64,000 nt of DNA from CAWJMD01 sp963700925 (lineage in GTDB: Bacteria > Actinomycetota > Actinomycetes > Actinomycetales > CAWJMD01). The translations under genes were made by a program, and so were the position numbers. Location of the stretch: the NCBI GenBank assembly GCA_963700925.1, contig OY969553.1, positions 310,001-374,000 on the forward strand, read 5' to 3'. This document shows positions 51,140 through 59,366 of this stretch, piece after piece; the first letter of the stretch is position 1; the number at the start of each line of letters is the position of its first letter. Below the pieces are notes generated by a model. It had not been told where the DNA came from. It did not search any database and saw only the letters and a list, made by a program, of their open reading frames with translations.

Positions 51140-53020
51140 GTGTCCGACCCTCCAGCGCTCGAACTCCTGCGCCTGCTCGCCGAGGACGCGCCGGTCAGTG
51201 CCGTCGAGGTGCGGGCGCGCGAGCTCGTGGTCGGCGACCCCGTCACCTCCGAGCGGGCCCGCGAGCTGGCCGTGCGCGTCAAGGACCTGCTCGACAGCCG
51301 AAAGCGGCGCGAGGAAGGCCTCGGCGCCCTCGTGGAGACGGCCCGCGACCTGGCATCGCTGCGCGACCCGGGTGGTGTGCTGGACGCCATCGTCCGACGC
51401 GCGCGGAGTCTGGTCGGAACCGATGTCGCGTACCTGACCCTCTACGACCCCGAGCGCGGCGACATCATGATGCGAGCGACCTCGGGCTCCGTGTCGGCGG
51501 CCTTCCAGTCCCTCCGGCTGCCACTCGGTGCGGGCCTGGGCGGGCTGGTCGCCCAGACGCGGCGCCCCTACTGGACGGCCGACTACTTCCACGACGAGCG
51601 CTTCGGACACACCGGCGAGATCGACTCGGCCGTCGACGAGGAGGGCCTGGTCGCGATCTGCGGCACCCCGCTGCTGGTCGGGGACGAGTTCGTCGGCGTG
51701 CTGTACGCGAGCAACCGCGTGCGGCGACCGTTCAGCGCGGCTGAGGTGTCGCTGCTCGGCAGCCTGGCTGCGCTCGCGGCGGTGTCGCTCGTGCAGACCC
51801 GGACCCTCGCCGAGACGCGCGCCACGTCGGCAGCCGTCCAGCAGGCGGCGGAGGCGCACGACCGCTTCGCCTCGGTGGTGCTCGAGGGAGGTGGCGTCGG
51901 TGACGTCACGTCGGTCCTGCGCGAGTTTCTCGGCGGGTGGGTCGTCGTGCTCGACGCCGACGGTCGGCGGACGGCCGAGCACGGTCAGGCCCCCGAAGCC
52001 GTCCCCCGCGCGCCGGGCGACCCAGACCCGCTGGCCGACCACCCCGCAGTCGCTGCGTCGGCCGGCACCGGGCGACTGGCCACCGAGGACGGGGTCACGG
52101 CCAGCGTGGTCAGTGCGTCCGGGGAGCGGCTCGGCACCCTGGTCCTGGGCGGGCGGGGAGCCCTGACGTCCGGCGAACGGCGCATCGTCGAGCGGGCCGG
52201 CGTCGTTGCTGCGCTGGTGTTGCTCTTCCGCCGGCAGGCGGCGGAGGCCGAGCAGCGGGTGCGGACGGACCTGCTGTCCGACCTCCTCACCCACGACGGC
52301 GGACGGGGTCCGGAGCGCGCTGCCCTCGCCGAGCGCGCCCGGCTGCTCGCGATCGGCCTGGACGAGGCCTACCTCGTCGCCGTCTGCCACCCGGAGCCCC
52401 CGATGACCACGCGCTCGCTGGCCCTCTCGGCGTCGTCGATCGTGCACGGGCAGGGACTCGTTGCCGAGCACCGCGGCGACGTCGTGCTGCTGGTGGCGCA
52501 GAAGTCCCCGCTCGCGGAGGGTGGCCCATCGGCGGCGGCCACCGGGCTGGCCCGCCGCCTGTCGGGGCGCGGCAGCGTGACGGTCGGCGTCGCCGGGCCG
52601 ATGGTGCCGCTCGACGGACTCGCCGCTGCCTGGGCCGAGGCGCGGCGCACCTCCCAGGCACTGCGCACCATGGGCACGGTCGGACGCGGCGCTGCCGCAG
52701 CGGATCTCGGCTTCGCAGGCTTGGTGGTCGGGGAGCGCCCGGACGTGGCAGGGTACCTGCGCGCCCAGCTCGGCCCGGTGCTGGACTACGACACCCAGCG
52801 CGGCACCGACCTGGCAGCGACCCTCGACGCGTACTTCGCCAGTGGCGGCTCGCCTCGGCGTGCCGCGTCCGTGCTGCACGTGCACGTGAACACGGTCACC
52901 CAGCGACTCGACCGCGTCAGGGCACTGCTCGGGCACGACTGGCACGACCCGGCGCGGAGCCTCGAGCTGCAGCTCGCGCTGCGCCTGCGCCAGGTGCTCG
53001 GCGACACCGCCTCCGGCTGA
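51140..53020 (+). CDS. GAF and PucR/CdaR-type transcriptional regulator
   Basis: 626 residues from GTG 51140. A GAF domain (about 75-225: LASLRDPGGVLDAIVRRARS, DVAYLTLYDPERGDIMM, VGVLYASNRVRRPF) is followed by a long linking part. The C-terminal PucR helix-turn-helix reads LAATLDAYFASGGSPRRAAS then LHVHVNTVTQRLDRV. It faces the liv operon divergently and is the most likely regulator of it. PucR-type proteins often respond to nitrogen compounds. Confidence 0.88.
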   Translation: MSDPPALELLRLLAEDAPVSAVEVRARELVVGDPVTSERARELAVRVKDLLDSRKRREEGLGALVETARDLASLRDPGGVLDAIVRRARSLVGTDVAYLTLYDPERGDIMMRATSGSVSAAFQSLRLPLGAGLGGLVAQTRRPYWTADYFHDERFGHTGEIDSAVDEEGLVAICGTPLLVGDEFVGVLYASNRVRRPFSAAEVSLLGSLAALAAVSLVQTRTLAETRATSAAVQQAAEAHDRFASVVLEGGGVGDVTSVLREFLGGWVVVLDADGRRTAEHGQAPEAVPRAPGDPDPLADHPAVAASAGTGRLATEDGVTASVVSASGERLGTLVLGGRGALTSGERRIVERAGVVAALVLLFRRQAAEAEQRVRTDLLSDLLTHDGGRGPERAALAERARLLAIGLDEAYLVAVCHPEPPMTTRSLALSASSIVHGQGLVAEHRGDVVLLVAQKSPLAEGGPSAAATGLARRLSGRGSVTVGVAGPMVPLDGLAAAWAEARRTSQALRTMGTVGRGAAAADLGFAGLVVGERPDVAGYLRAQLGPVLDYDTQRGTDLAATLDAYFASGGSPRRAASVLHVHVNTVTQRLDRVRALLGHDWHDPARSLELQLALRLRQVLGDTASG

Positions 53021-53034
53021 GTCACGATCCTTAT

Positions 53035-53050
53035 TCAACCAAAGGGTTGA
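53035..53050. promoter_or_regulatory. Operator 1: TCAACC-N4-GGTTGA
   Basis: A perfect 6-bp inverted repeat with AAAG spacer, 61 bp before the arsR start. It is the same as the second site 46 bp downstream, which shows that the two are related protein sites. The expected binder is the ArsR-type regulator encoded next door. Confidence 0.85.
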
Positions 53051-53080
53051 CAACGGGATCCGGCTACTCCTACCTTCTAT

Positions 53081-53096
53081 TCAACCGAATGGTTGA
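53081..53096. promoter_or_regulatory. Operator 2: TCAACC-N4-GGTTGA
   Basis: Same arms with a GAAT spacer, ending just before the AAGGAGG ribosome site (53099-53105) of arsR. Its location would let bound regulator block transcription or elongation, so the gene pair is probably autoregulated. Confidence 0.85.
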
Positions 53097-53110
53097 TCAA
53101 GGAGGCGACG

Positions 53111-53556
53111 GTGACGGACGACAAGCTCTCACGGGTGTTCTCGGCACTCGCCGACCCGACACGACGCGACATGGTTGCGCGGCTCGCGGTAGGCGACGCG
53201 ACGGTGAACGACCTCGCCGAGCCGTACGACGTGACCGTGCAGGCGGTGTCGAAGCACCTGAAGGTGCTCGAGGACGCCGGGCTCGTCAGTCGCACCCGTG
53301 AGGCGCAACGTCGGCCCGTCCACCTCGAAGCGGAGGTGTTCGACCTGATGACGAAGTGGATCGAGCGGTACCGGCGGGAGGCCGAGGCGCGCTACCAGCG
53401 CTTGGACCACGTGCTGGCAGGAATGACCCAAAGCGAGACCCAGAGCGAGACAGAGGGACCCAGAGCGAGACCCAGAGCGAGACCCAGAGCGAGACCCAGA
53501 GCGAGATACAGCACGACGACAACAACAGCCAGACCGACCAAGGAGCAGCATCATGA
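53111..53556 (+). CDS. ArsR-type regulator, 3' end frame-disrupted in a tandem repeat
   Basis: GTG 53111 has AAGGAGG 6 nt upstream. The winged helix is intact: LSRVFSALADPTRRDMVARL, VNDLAEPYDVTVQAVSKHLKVL, GLVSRTREAQRRPVHLEAE. At 53426 a 12-bp repeat begins (TQSE repeats in protein). One unit from 53447 lacks 4 nt, so the given frame changes to PRAR repeats and stays open to 54325, across the next gene. In the other frame the repeat continues as TQSE and stops at 53556, with an ATGA overlap with the SRPBCC gene, the probable ancestral end. The regulator may still bind DNA. Confidence 0.78.
53426..53507. repeat. 12-bp tandem repeat in the arsR 3' end
   Basis: Units of GAGACCCAGAGC lie at 53435, 53467, 53479 and 53491, with variant or short units between. 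The copy beginning at 53447 is 4 nt short, which breaks the phase of the reading frame. In the frame of the inferred original gene the array encodes Thr-Gln-Ser-Glu repeats. Confidence 0.9.
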
Positions 53557-54038
53557 CCACGACCAGCCACCCCGAGACCCAGGTGACCGCGAACCCGGAC
53601 CTGCCGACGATCGAGATCGTCCGCGAGTTCGACGCACCGGTCGAAGCGGTCTTCCGCGCGCACACCGACGCCGAGCTCGTGCAGCAGTGGCTCGGCCCAC
53701 GCGGGCTGACGATGACGATCGAGCGGTTCGACCCCCAGACCGGTGGTGCCTACCGGTACGTGCACACCGGCGACGACGGGGTCGACCACCGGTTCTACGG
53801 TGCCTTCCACGAGGTCCGTCCGAACGACCGGATCGTCCAGACCTTCACGTACGAGGGCTTTCCGGACGGCGTGAGCCTCGAGATCGCGAGGTTCGAGGAC
53901 ATCGGCGGGCGCACGCGCCTGACGGCCACGTCGGTGCTCGACTCCATCGAGTCAAGGGACGGACTCGTCTCGAGCGGGATGGAGACAGGCATCGTCGAAG
54001 GCTACGAGCGGCTCGACGAGCTGCTGGCCTCGAGCTGA
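53553..54038 (+). CDS. SRPBCC (AHSA1-like) domain protein
   Basis: 161 residues from ATG 53553. The START-like fold has TIEIVREFDAPVEAVFRAHT, LVQQWLGPRGLTMTIERFD, GGAYRYVHTGDDG, FYGAFHEVRPNDRIVQTFTYEG and the C-terminal ESGMETGIVEGYERLDELL-like helix. Family members bind hydrophobic ligands or assist chaperones. ArsR plus SRPBCC pairs are common in actinobacteria and are normally autoregulated. Here coupling to arsR has been altered by the repeat deletion. Confidence 0.9.
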   Translation: MTTTSHPETQVTANPDLPTIEIVREFDAPVEAVFRAHTDAELVQQWLGPRGLTMTIERFDPQTGGAYRYVHTGDDGVDHRFYGAFHEVRPNDRIVQTFTYEGFPDGVSLEIARFEDIGGRTRLTATSVLDSIESRDGLVSSGMETGIVEGYERLDELLASS

Positions 54039-54072
54039 GCTGCCTTCTGGCGCAACAGCCTTCGGCGTCCAC

Positions 54073-54864
54073 CTACCAGCCCCAGTGCTCCCGGTGCGCG
54101 CGGGTCGACCAGGCAGAGACTGTCTCGAGATCCGCGCGCTCCGGCAGCGGGGACGCGTCGGAGGTCAGGAGGTGCTCGACCTGCCGCTCGAGCTCCCTCA
54201 GCTCGTCGACCACCTCCTGCAGCGACGTCACGTCGCCTCGCTTCACCGACAGCACGCGCTCGCGCTCGTCGTCCGGCATCGGCAGCGTCAGCCGTCCGTC
54301 GCGAGCCACCTCGAGCCCCTGGTAGGCCAGACGCAGCGCATGCGAGGCGTACTTGACGTCGTAGCCGTGTCGTTCGACCAGGTCGGGACGACCCTTGGGA
54401 GCCGAGCCGTCCGCTGCCGGGAGCAGCCGGCGGCGCTGCGCGTCCATGTAGCCGAGGAAGCGCCGAACCGCCTGACGCGACAGCAGCCGAGGAGCCAGCC
54501 CACGAAGTTCCTCGCCCAGCGGGGTCAGCAAGACCAACGACTCCGGTGGCGCGTAGAGAGGCAGCAGGGCCGTCGGGTTCCCCTGCACGGCGAGCCTGAG
54601 GTACTTGCGCAGGGAGTAGACGACGAGATCGACATCCCCCGGACCGGAGCGATGCCCCTCAGGCTGGGTCCTGAAGACGTAGTGCTCGGTCGGAGGGGTC
54701 AGTCCGAGCACCTGCTCCGGCGGCTGGACGAAGATGCCCATCTCGTCGTGGTCGTCCGTGCCGGCGATGGCGATGCCGTGCACACCGGAACCCACGACGC
54801 TCCGCAGGATCTCGCCGCCGAGGGCCGCCTCGCGGTCGCCGTACTCCGTCTTCGCCTCGTCCAC
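54073..54864 (-). CDS. Nucleotidyltransferase of the DNA polymerase beta superfamily (YcgL/COG3541-like)
   Basis: 263 residues from GTG 54864. The motif RSVVGSGVHGIAIAGTDDHDEMGIFV carries the GS and the acidic pair of the minimal nucleotidyltransferase fold. DVDLVVYSLRKYLRLAVQGNP adds a third acid, and KYASHALRLAYQGLEVARDG is the helical C-terminal part. Such proteins are predicted to transfer nucleotides to RNA or protein; the target is unknown. It lies alone on the minus strand with no operon partner. Confidence 0.78.
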   Translation of the reverse strand: MDEAKTEYGDREAALGGEILRSVVGSGVHGIAIAGTDDHDEMGIFVQPPEQVLGLTPPTEHYVFRTQPEGHRSGPGDVDLVVYSLRKYLRLAVQGNPTALLPLYAPPESLVLLTPLGEELRGLAPRLLSRQAVRRFLGYMDAQRRRLLPAADGSAPKGRPDLVERHGYDVKYASHALRLAYQGLEVARDGRLTLPMPDDERERVLSVKRGDVTSLQEVVDELRELERQVEHLLTSDASPLPERADLETVSAWSTRAHREHWGW

Positions 54865-55014
54865 CGCTCACGCTCCTGCCTCGTCCAGCACGGACAGCAT
54901 CCTTCCATCCGTTACGCCGGTCGGGGCGTGCGGTAAGAGGTGGGTGCCGCCGTCCGGGTGTCATGAACTGCCGCATCATCAGGCGAGCGCGCACGGCCGC
55001 TTACCGTGAGTCGC

Positions 55015-55926
55015 ATGGGGCCGTTTCAGCACGTCGCCGTGGAGCTGCGACGCGCTGTGCTCGCTGTCAGCGTGCTCGACGACATCGACGTGAGCCCACG
55101 GGCTCGCGGCGTGGTGCTGGACGGGCCACCTGGCGCCATGTCGACCAGGCTGTCGTGGCGCGTCGTGGCGGCGGCGATCGGACCGGGACCGGCGGGATCC
55201 GCTGCGGGACACCGCCGGCTGTCGACGTGCCTCCAGCTGCACCTCCTCGTGGCCGAGCTCGGGCCGGACGCGGCGAGCGTGCTGCGACAGTCAGCCCGAG
55301 CGCTCGCACTCCCCCGCGACCACGCGATCCACCCGGGGGCCCGCTGGGTGCGGCAGAGGCCGATCGGGGGCGCCCTGCAGGCGGGCGTGGGTGTCGTCGG
55401 GCTGGTTGGTGACTCGGACGAGGTGGTGCCCCTGCCGCCGTCCGTGGCGTCGGCGGCCGGTGTCGACCTGGGTGCGTGGTGGCCGCACCTCGTGGCGCAT
55501 GCCGACGGGATGGGACACCTGGCCGTCAACCGGCTGCGCCGCGACCACCACCACCGCAACACGCTGCACGGGGAGACCGCCACCGACGCACAAGCCGTTC
55601 TCCGCCCGGTCGGCGGAGTCGACGTGCTGACCCTGATGACCACGCGCTCGGTCCGTCAGTACCTCGCCACGTCGGACGGCTCCGGGATGCGCGCGATGGC
55701 GGCACCGATGCGCAGTCGCGGGTGGTACGACCTGGCCCGGATCGATCCGGCGTTCGTGGCGGCCGCCTGGTCGGCGACCGACGAGTGGGACCGCGGGCTG
55801 CGACGGCCACTGCTGGTGACCGCCGACGAGGTCGTGCTGGCGCCCGAGGGTGGCGGCACCGTCGCGTCGGTGCTCGCGGACCCCGCCGCTGCGTCGCCGT
55901 TCGCTCGCAACGTGCGCTACCGCTAG
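55015..55926 (+). CDS. Hypothetical protein
   Basis: 303 residues from ATG 55015 (a GTG at 55006 is also possible). No family recognised. It has many short hydrophobic stretches but no clear membrane helix or signal. Segments to note are CLQLHLLVAELGPDAASVLR, ALPRDHAIHPGARWVRQRP, HADGMGHLAVNRLRRDHHHR, and LTLMTTRSVRQYLATSDGSG. It stands between the nucleotidyltransferase and the GH3 gene, with a repeat array at its 3' end. Confidence 0.6.
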   Translation: MGPFQHVAVELRRAVLAVSVLDDIDVSPRARGVVLDGPPGAMSTRLSWRVVAAAIGPGPAGSAAGHRRLSTCLQLHLLVAELGPDAASVLRQSARALALPRDHAIHPGARWVRQRPIGGALQAGVGVVGLVGDSDEVVPLPPSVASAAGVDLGAWWPHLVAHADGMGHLAVNRLRRDHHHRNTLHGETATDAQAVLRPVGGVDVLTLMTTRSVRQYLATSDGSGMRAMAAPMRSRGWYDLARIDPAFVAAAWSATDEWDRGLRRPLLVTADEVVLAPEGGGTVASVLADPAAASPFARNVRYR

Positions 55927-55937
55927 CGCCGCTCTCG

Positions 55938-56001
55938 CTCAGAGGCGTTCAGGCTCAGAGGCGTTCAGGCTCAGAGGCGTTCAGGCTCAGAGGCGTTCAG
56001 G
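55938..56001. repeat. 16-bp tandem repeat, four copies
   Basis: Four identical CTCAGAGGCGTTCAGG units (55938, 55954, 55970, 55986) fill the gap between the convergent hypothetical and GH3 genes. The unit is not a multiple of three but lies outside coding sequence. No spacer units, so it is not a CRISPR array. Confidence 0.95.
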
Positions 56002-56004
56002 CGC

Positions 56005-57498
56005 TCAGGCGCCGGCGAGAGGAACCGTCGCGGGAGCCAGCAGCTCCACGACGGCCTGCCCGCAGGCCCACGAGGCGCCGTGGGTGACGACATGGGCGAG
56101 TCGGCGCGGCGGCTCCCAGCCCGGCCACCCGGTGTCGATCACCACTGCGTCCGGACGGGAAGCACCCACGCGGTAGACGGCCTGGTCCATCCACGTGTAA
56201 CGGTGGGGGTCGCGCACCACGAGCCAGAGGGGCGATCCCTCGGCGGCGGCCAGCACCGGGCCGGGGTCGTCGTCCGGGCCGAGCTGAAGGGTGCGCAGTC
56301 CGGGCCAGCGCGCGGCCGCAGCGGTCGAGACGCCGTGGGGGGTCACGTCACCGACGGCGATGTTGTAGGGCGCAGACAGCTCGATCAGGACCGGCGCCGT
56401 CTCGACCGGGGGCAGTTCACCGGTCCAGCGGAGCGCACGACGAGCGGCGACCAGGCCTGCGGCGCGGGGGTCCGCGCCGTCAGGCCGCACCTGGGAGCGC
56501 AACCTGCGGCGCAGGGCTGCGGCGGCGTCGACCCGGGCGGCGGCATCTGCCAGGCGCTCCTCGGACAGGCGCCCCTCGATGACCGCCGCCACCAGGCCGG
56601 CGACCAGCGCGTCGACGGTCTGCTCGTCGGCCAGGCCGCCGCCGATGCAGATCGCGTCGACCCCGGCGGCGATCGACTGCACCGCGCCCTCGATGAGTCC
56701 GGTGGTGCGCACCACGGCCCCCATCTCGAGACCGTCCGACAGCGTCAGGCCGGTGAAGCCGAGCTCGTCACGCAGGAGCCCGGTCATCACGGCCGGTGCC
56801 AGCGTCGCCGGGCGCGGGTCGAGCTCGGGCACGCGCACGTGGGCACTCATCACGGCGGCGACACCCGCCTCGACGGCCGCCCGGAACGGCGCGAGCCACG
56901 GGCTCGTTGCGGGGTCGCCGATCTCGATCTCCGGCAGCTCGAGGTGCGAGTCGACGTCCGTGTCGCCGTGTCCTGGAAAGTGTTTGGCGCAGGCCAGCAC
57001 GCCGGCGCCCTGCAGCCCGCGCACCCACGCCGCGGTGTGCCGGGCGACCAGTGCGGGGTCGTCGCCGAAGGACCGCACTCCGATCACGGGGTTCGAGGCG
57101 TCGACGTTGACGTCGGCGTCGGGCGCGTAGTCGAGGTCGATGCCGACTGCCGCGAGACTCGCGCCGATCCCGGCGGCGACCTGCTCGGTCAGCGCCACGT
57201 CGTCGACGACACCCAGAGCCAGGTTGCCCGGCCACGACGACCCGGTGGCGTGCTCGAGGCGCGTGACGTCGCCGCCCTCCTCGTCGATGGCCACGAGGGC
57301 GTTCGGCCGCACGGCGTGCACCCGCGCGGTCAGCTCTGCGACCTGTGCGGACGTGTCCACGTTGCGGGAGAACAGCACGACACCGCCCAGGCCGTCCTCC
57401 AGCCGGCGCAGGAGCCAGCTCGGCGGGGTCAGACCGGTGAAGCCGGGCTGCAGCACGCTGAGAGCCAGCTTCCACAGGTGGGTCGAGTCGGAGGTCAC
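56005..57498 (-). CDS. Glycoside hydrolase family 3, beta-N-acetylhexosaminidase-like
   Basis: 497 residues. The NagZ-type motif is CAKHFPGHGDTDVDSHLELP and the nucleophile aspartate is in LTLSDGLEMGAV. The first 340 residues form the barrel; the last about 150 residues are an extra C-terminal domain. No signal peptide, so it acts in the cytoplasm on imported amino sugars or muropeptides. It lies 40 bp downstream of the sugar ABC permease genes on the same strand, so it should process the imported sugar. Confidence 0.9.
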   Translation of the reverse strand: MTSDSTHLWKLALSVLQPGFTGLTPPSWLLRRLEDGLGGVVLFSRNVDTSAQVAELTARVHAVRPNALVAIDEEGGDVTRLEHATGSSWPGNLALGVVDDVALTEQVAAGIGASLAAVGIDLDYAPDADVNVDASNPVIGVRSFGDDPALVARHTAAWVRGLQGAGVLACAKHFPGHGDTDVDSHLELPEIEIGDPATSPWLAPFRAAVEAGVAAVMSAHVRVPELDPRPATLAPAVMTGLLRDELGFTGLTLSDGLEMGAVVRTTGLIEGAVQSIAAGVDAICIGGGLADEQTVDALVAGLVAAVIEGRLSEERLADAAARVDAAAALRRRLRSQVRPDGADPRAAGLVAARRALRWTGELPPVETAPVLIELSAPYNIAVGDVTPHGVSTAAAARWPGLRTLQLGPDDDPGPVLAAAEGSPLWLVVRDPHRYTWMDQAVYRVGASRPDAVVIDTGWPGWEPPRRLAHVVTHGASWACGQAVVELLAPATVPLAGA

Positions 57499-57538
57499 GG
57501 GAGATCCCTTCTCAATGACGTCTCGAGGGGCATGGTTG

Positions 57539-58369
57539 TCAGCCCTTCACGGCACCGGCGGCCAGGCCACCGACGGCGCGTCGCTGGAGGACGGCGAAGA
57601 CGACGAGCACGGGCAGGGTGAAGAGCGAAGCGGCAGCCATGGTGGCTCCCCAGTCTGTGCCGAACACGGTCTGGAAGGCCGAGATCCACAGCGGCAGAGT
57701 GCTGTTGCCCTCTGACTGCATGAGTGCGTTGACGAAGACGAACTCGTTCCAGATGGTGATGAAGCCGAACAGCGACGTGGCCATCACCCCTGGGGCGAGC
57801 AGCGGAAACACGATGCGGCGGAACGCTTGTGCCCGCGAGCAGCCGTCGACCAGCGCCGCCTCCTCGAGCTCGACGGGCACTGCCGCGACGAACCCCCTCA
57901 AGGTCCAGACTGTGAACGGCAGCACCATCACCATGTACAGGGGCAGCAGCGCGGCCATCACGTCCAGCCCGTGGGTGTCGCGGTACACCAGGAAGATCGG
58001 GATGAGCATCGCCTCCCATGGGGCCAGCTGCGCTGCGAGGATCACGATCACGAACGCCCTGCGTCCGCGGAAGATGTACCGGGTGCTCCCCCAGGCCGCA
58101 GCGAGGGCGATGATCAGCGCCACCACCACAGCACCGACGGTGAGCAGCACGCTGTTACGGGCGAACTGCCAGAAGCCTGCCTCGTTCACCGCCGTCACGA
58201 CGTGAGCGAAGGTCGGGTCCGTCGGCAGGAAGACCGGGTCGCGTGAGACGACGTCCTCGCGTGGCTTCACCGCGGTGACGAACATCCAGTAGACGGGGAA
58301 GGCCCAGACGAGCGACAGCGCCACGGCCACGGTGTTGCGTGCCGCCGCCGGAAGGCGCCGCGTCCTCAC
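57539..58369 (-). CDS. Carbohydrate ABC transporter permease (MalG type)
   Basis: 276 residues from GTG 58369, overlapping the other permease (GTGA). Six hydrophobic helices. The EAA loop is ELEEAALVDGCSRAQAFRRIVFPLL. PWEAMLIPIFLVYRDTHGLD and the FGFITIWNEFVFVNAL segment are typical. It pairs with the 58366-59229 permease. No ATPase gene is present in the unit, so a shared MsiK-type ATPase encoded elsewhere is likely. Confidence 0.9.
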   Translation of the reverse strand: MRTRRLPAAARNTVAVALSLVWAFPVYWMFVTAVKPREDVVSRDPVFLPTDPTFAHVVTAVNEAGFWQFARNSVLLTVGAVVVALIIALAAAWGSTRYIFRGRRAFVIVILAAQLAPWEAMLIPIFLVYRDTHGLDVMAALLPLYMVMVLPFTVWTLRGFVAAVPVELEEAALVDGCSRAQAFRRIVFPLLAPGVMATSLFGFITIWNEFVFVNALMQSEGNSTLPLWISAFQTVFGTDWGATMAAASLFTLPVLVVFAVLQRRAVGGLAAGAVKG

Positions 58370-59229
58370 TGCACTCCCTCGGCCTTGACGGCGGAACGCA
58401 CGTAGAACGCGAGCAGTACCAACAGGATCGCCACCGTGACGACCGACGCGGCGGCGGCGACCCCGAACTGGCTCGACGCGATGCCCTCCTGGTAGATCAG
58501 GATCGGCAGCGTCGTGGTGGACGAGTTCGGGCCACCCTGCCGGATCGCGTAGATCTGGGTGAACGCCTTGAAGTCCCAGATCACCTGCAGGAAGGCGAGA
58601 ACCCCGATCAGCGGTCGCACCAGGGGGAACGTGATCGACCACCAGCGCTTCCAGGCCGACGCGCCGTCCATCATGGCCGCCTCCTGGATCTCCTCCGGCA
58701 CCGTCGCCAGGGCGGCGGCCACGCTGAAGACCACGAACGGCACCGCCTGCCAGACGATCAGGGTCCCGACCACGAAGAAGGTCGACGCCCCGGTGCTGAA
58801 CCACGAGTGCCCCTCCATCTGCGTCCAGCCCAGCTGGACCGCGAGCCAGTTGACGACCCCGAAGTCGGTGTCGAAGAGCCATTGGAAGACCGTCGTCGCC
58901 GCGAGAACCGGTGTGGCCCAGGCCAAGACGAGACAGATCGAGAGCACCACCCGCAGGACCGTCGGTAGACGGACCAGCAGGAGCGCGATCAACACCCCGA
59001 CGAGCATGGTCACGCCGGCGCAGACGGCCGTGAAGACGACCGACCGCGTCGTCGCCGCCCAGAAGTCGGGATCAGCGGTGATGGTGCGGTAGTTCTCGAG
59101 ACCCACCCAGACCACGTCGCGGCTGATCAGCTCGCGCAGCGTGAGCTGTCGCATCGACACCAGCACGTTGTTGACGAGCGGCCACCCCATCAGGGCGACG
59201 AGGGTGACGAGCGTTGGTGTCAGCAGCAA
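58366..59229 (-). CDS. Carbohydrate ABC transporter permease (MalF type), start uncertain
   Basis: From TTG 59229 the frame encodes 287 residues with six hydrophobic helices, the EAA loop EEIQEAAMMDGASAWKRWWSI and the end FGVAAAASVVTVAILLVLL. The family normally has a basic cytoplasmic segment before helix 1. The frame remains open upstream and encodes such a segment (RRRGWRGEGRRARGG) with no ATG, GTG or TTG until a CTG at 59370 that overlaps the binding protein stop as CTGA. A CTG start is therefore plausible. It precedes the MalG-type permease. Confidence 0.85.
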   Translation of the reverse strand: MLLTPTLVTLVALMGWPLVNNVLVSMRQLTLRELISRDVVWVGLENYRTITADPDFWAATTRSVVFTAVCAGVTMLVGVLIALLLVRLPTVLRVVLSICLVLAWATPVLAATTVFQWLFDTDFGVVNWLAVQLGWTQMEGHSWFSTGASTFFVVGTLIVWQAVPFVVFSVAAALATVPEEIQEAAMMDGASAWKRWWSITFPLVRPLIGVLAFLQVIWDFKAFTQIYAIRQGGPNSSTTTLPILIYQEGIASSQFGVAAAASVVTVAILLVLLAFYVRSAVKAEGVQ

Positions 59230-59366
59230 CAGGGGCAGGAGTCCGCCGCTTCGTCCGCCACGCCCCCCGGGTCCGCCGCGGGCGCGGCGACCCTCGCCGC
59301 GCCACCCCCGGCGGCGGATGCCCGGGGGCGGCGCGGCAGATCGAGGGGGACCGGCGACCCCCGTGG

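Noticed and set aside
51080..53053. A 657-codon minus-strand frame opposite the PucR-type regulator
   Set aside because: No domain, biased composition. The plus-strand product has clear GAF and PucR motifs.
55938..56001. Possible CRISPR array
   Set aside because: Copies are adjacent without spacers and only 16 bp long, so it is a simple tandem repeat. No cas genes nearby.
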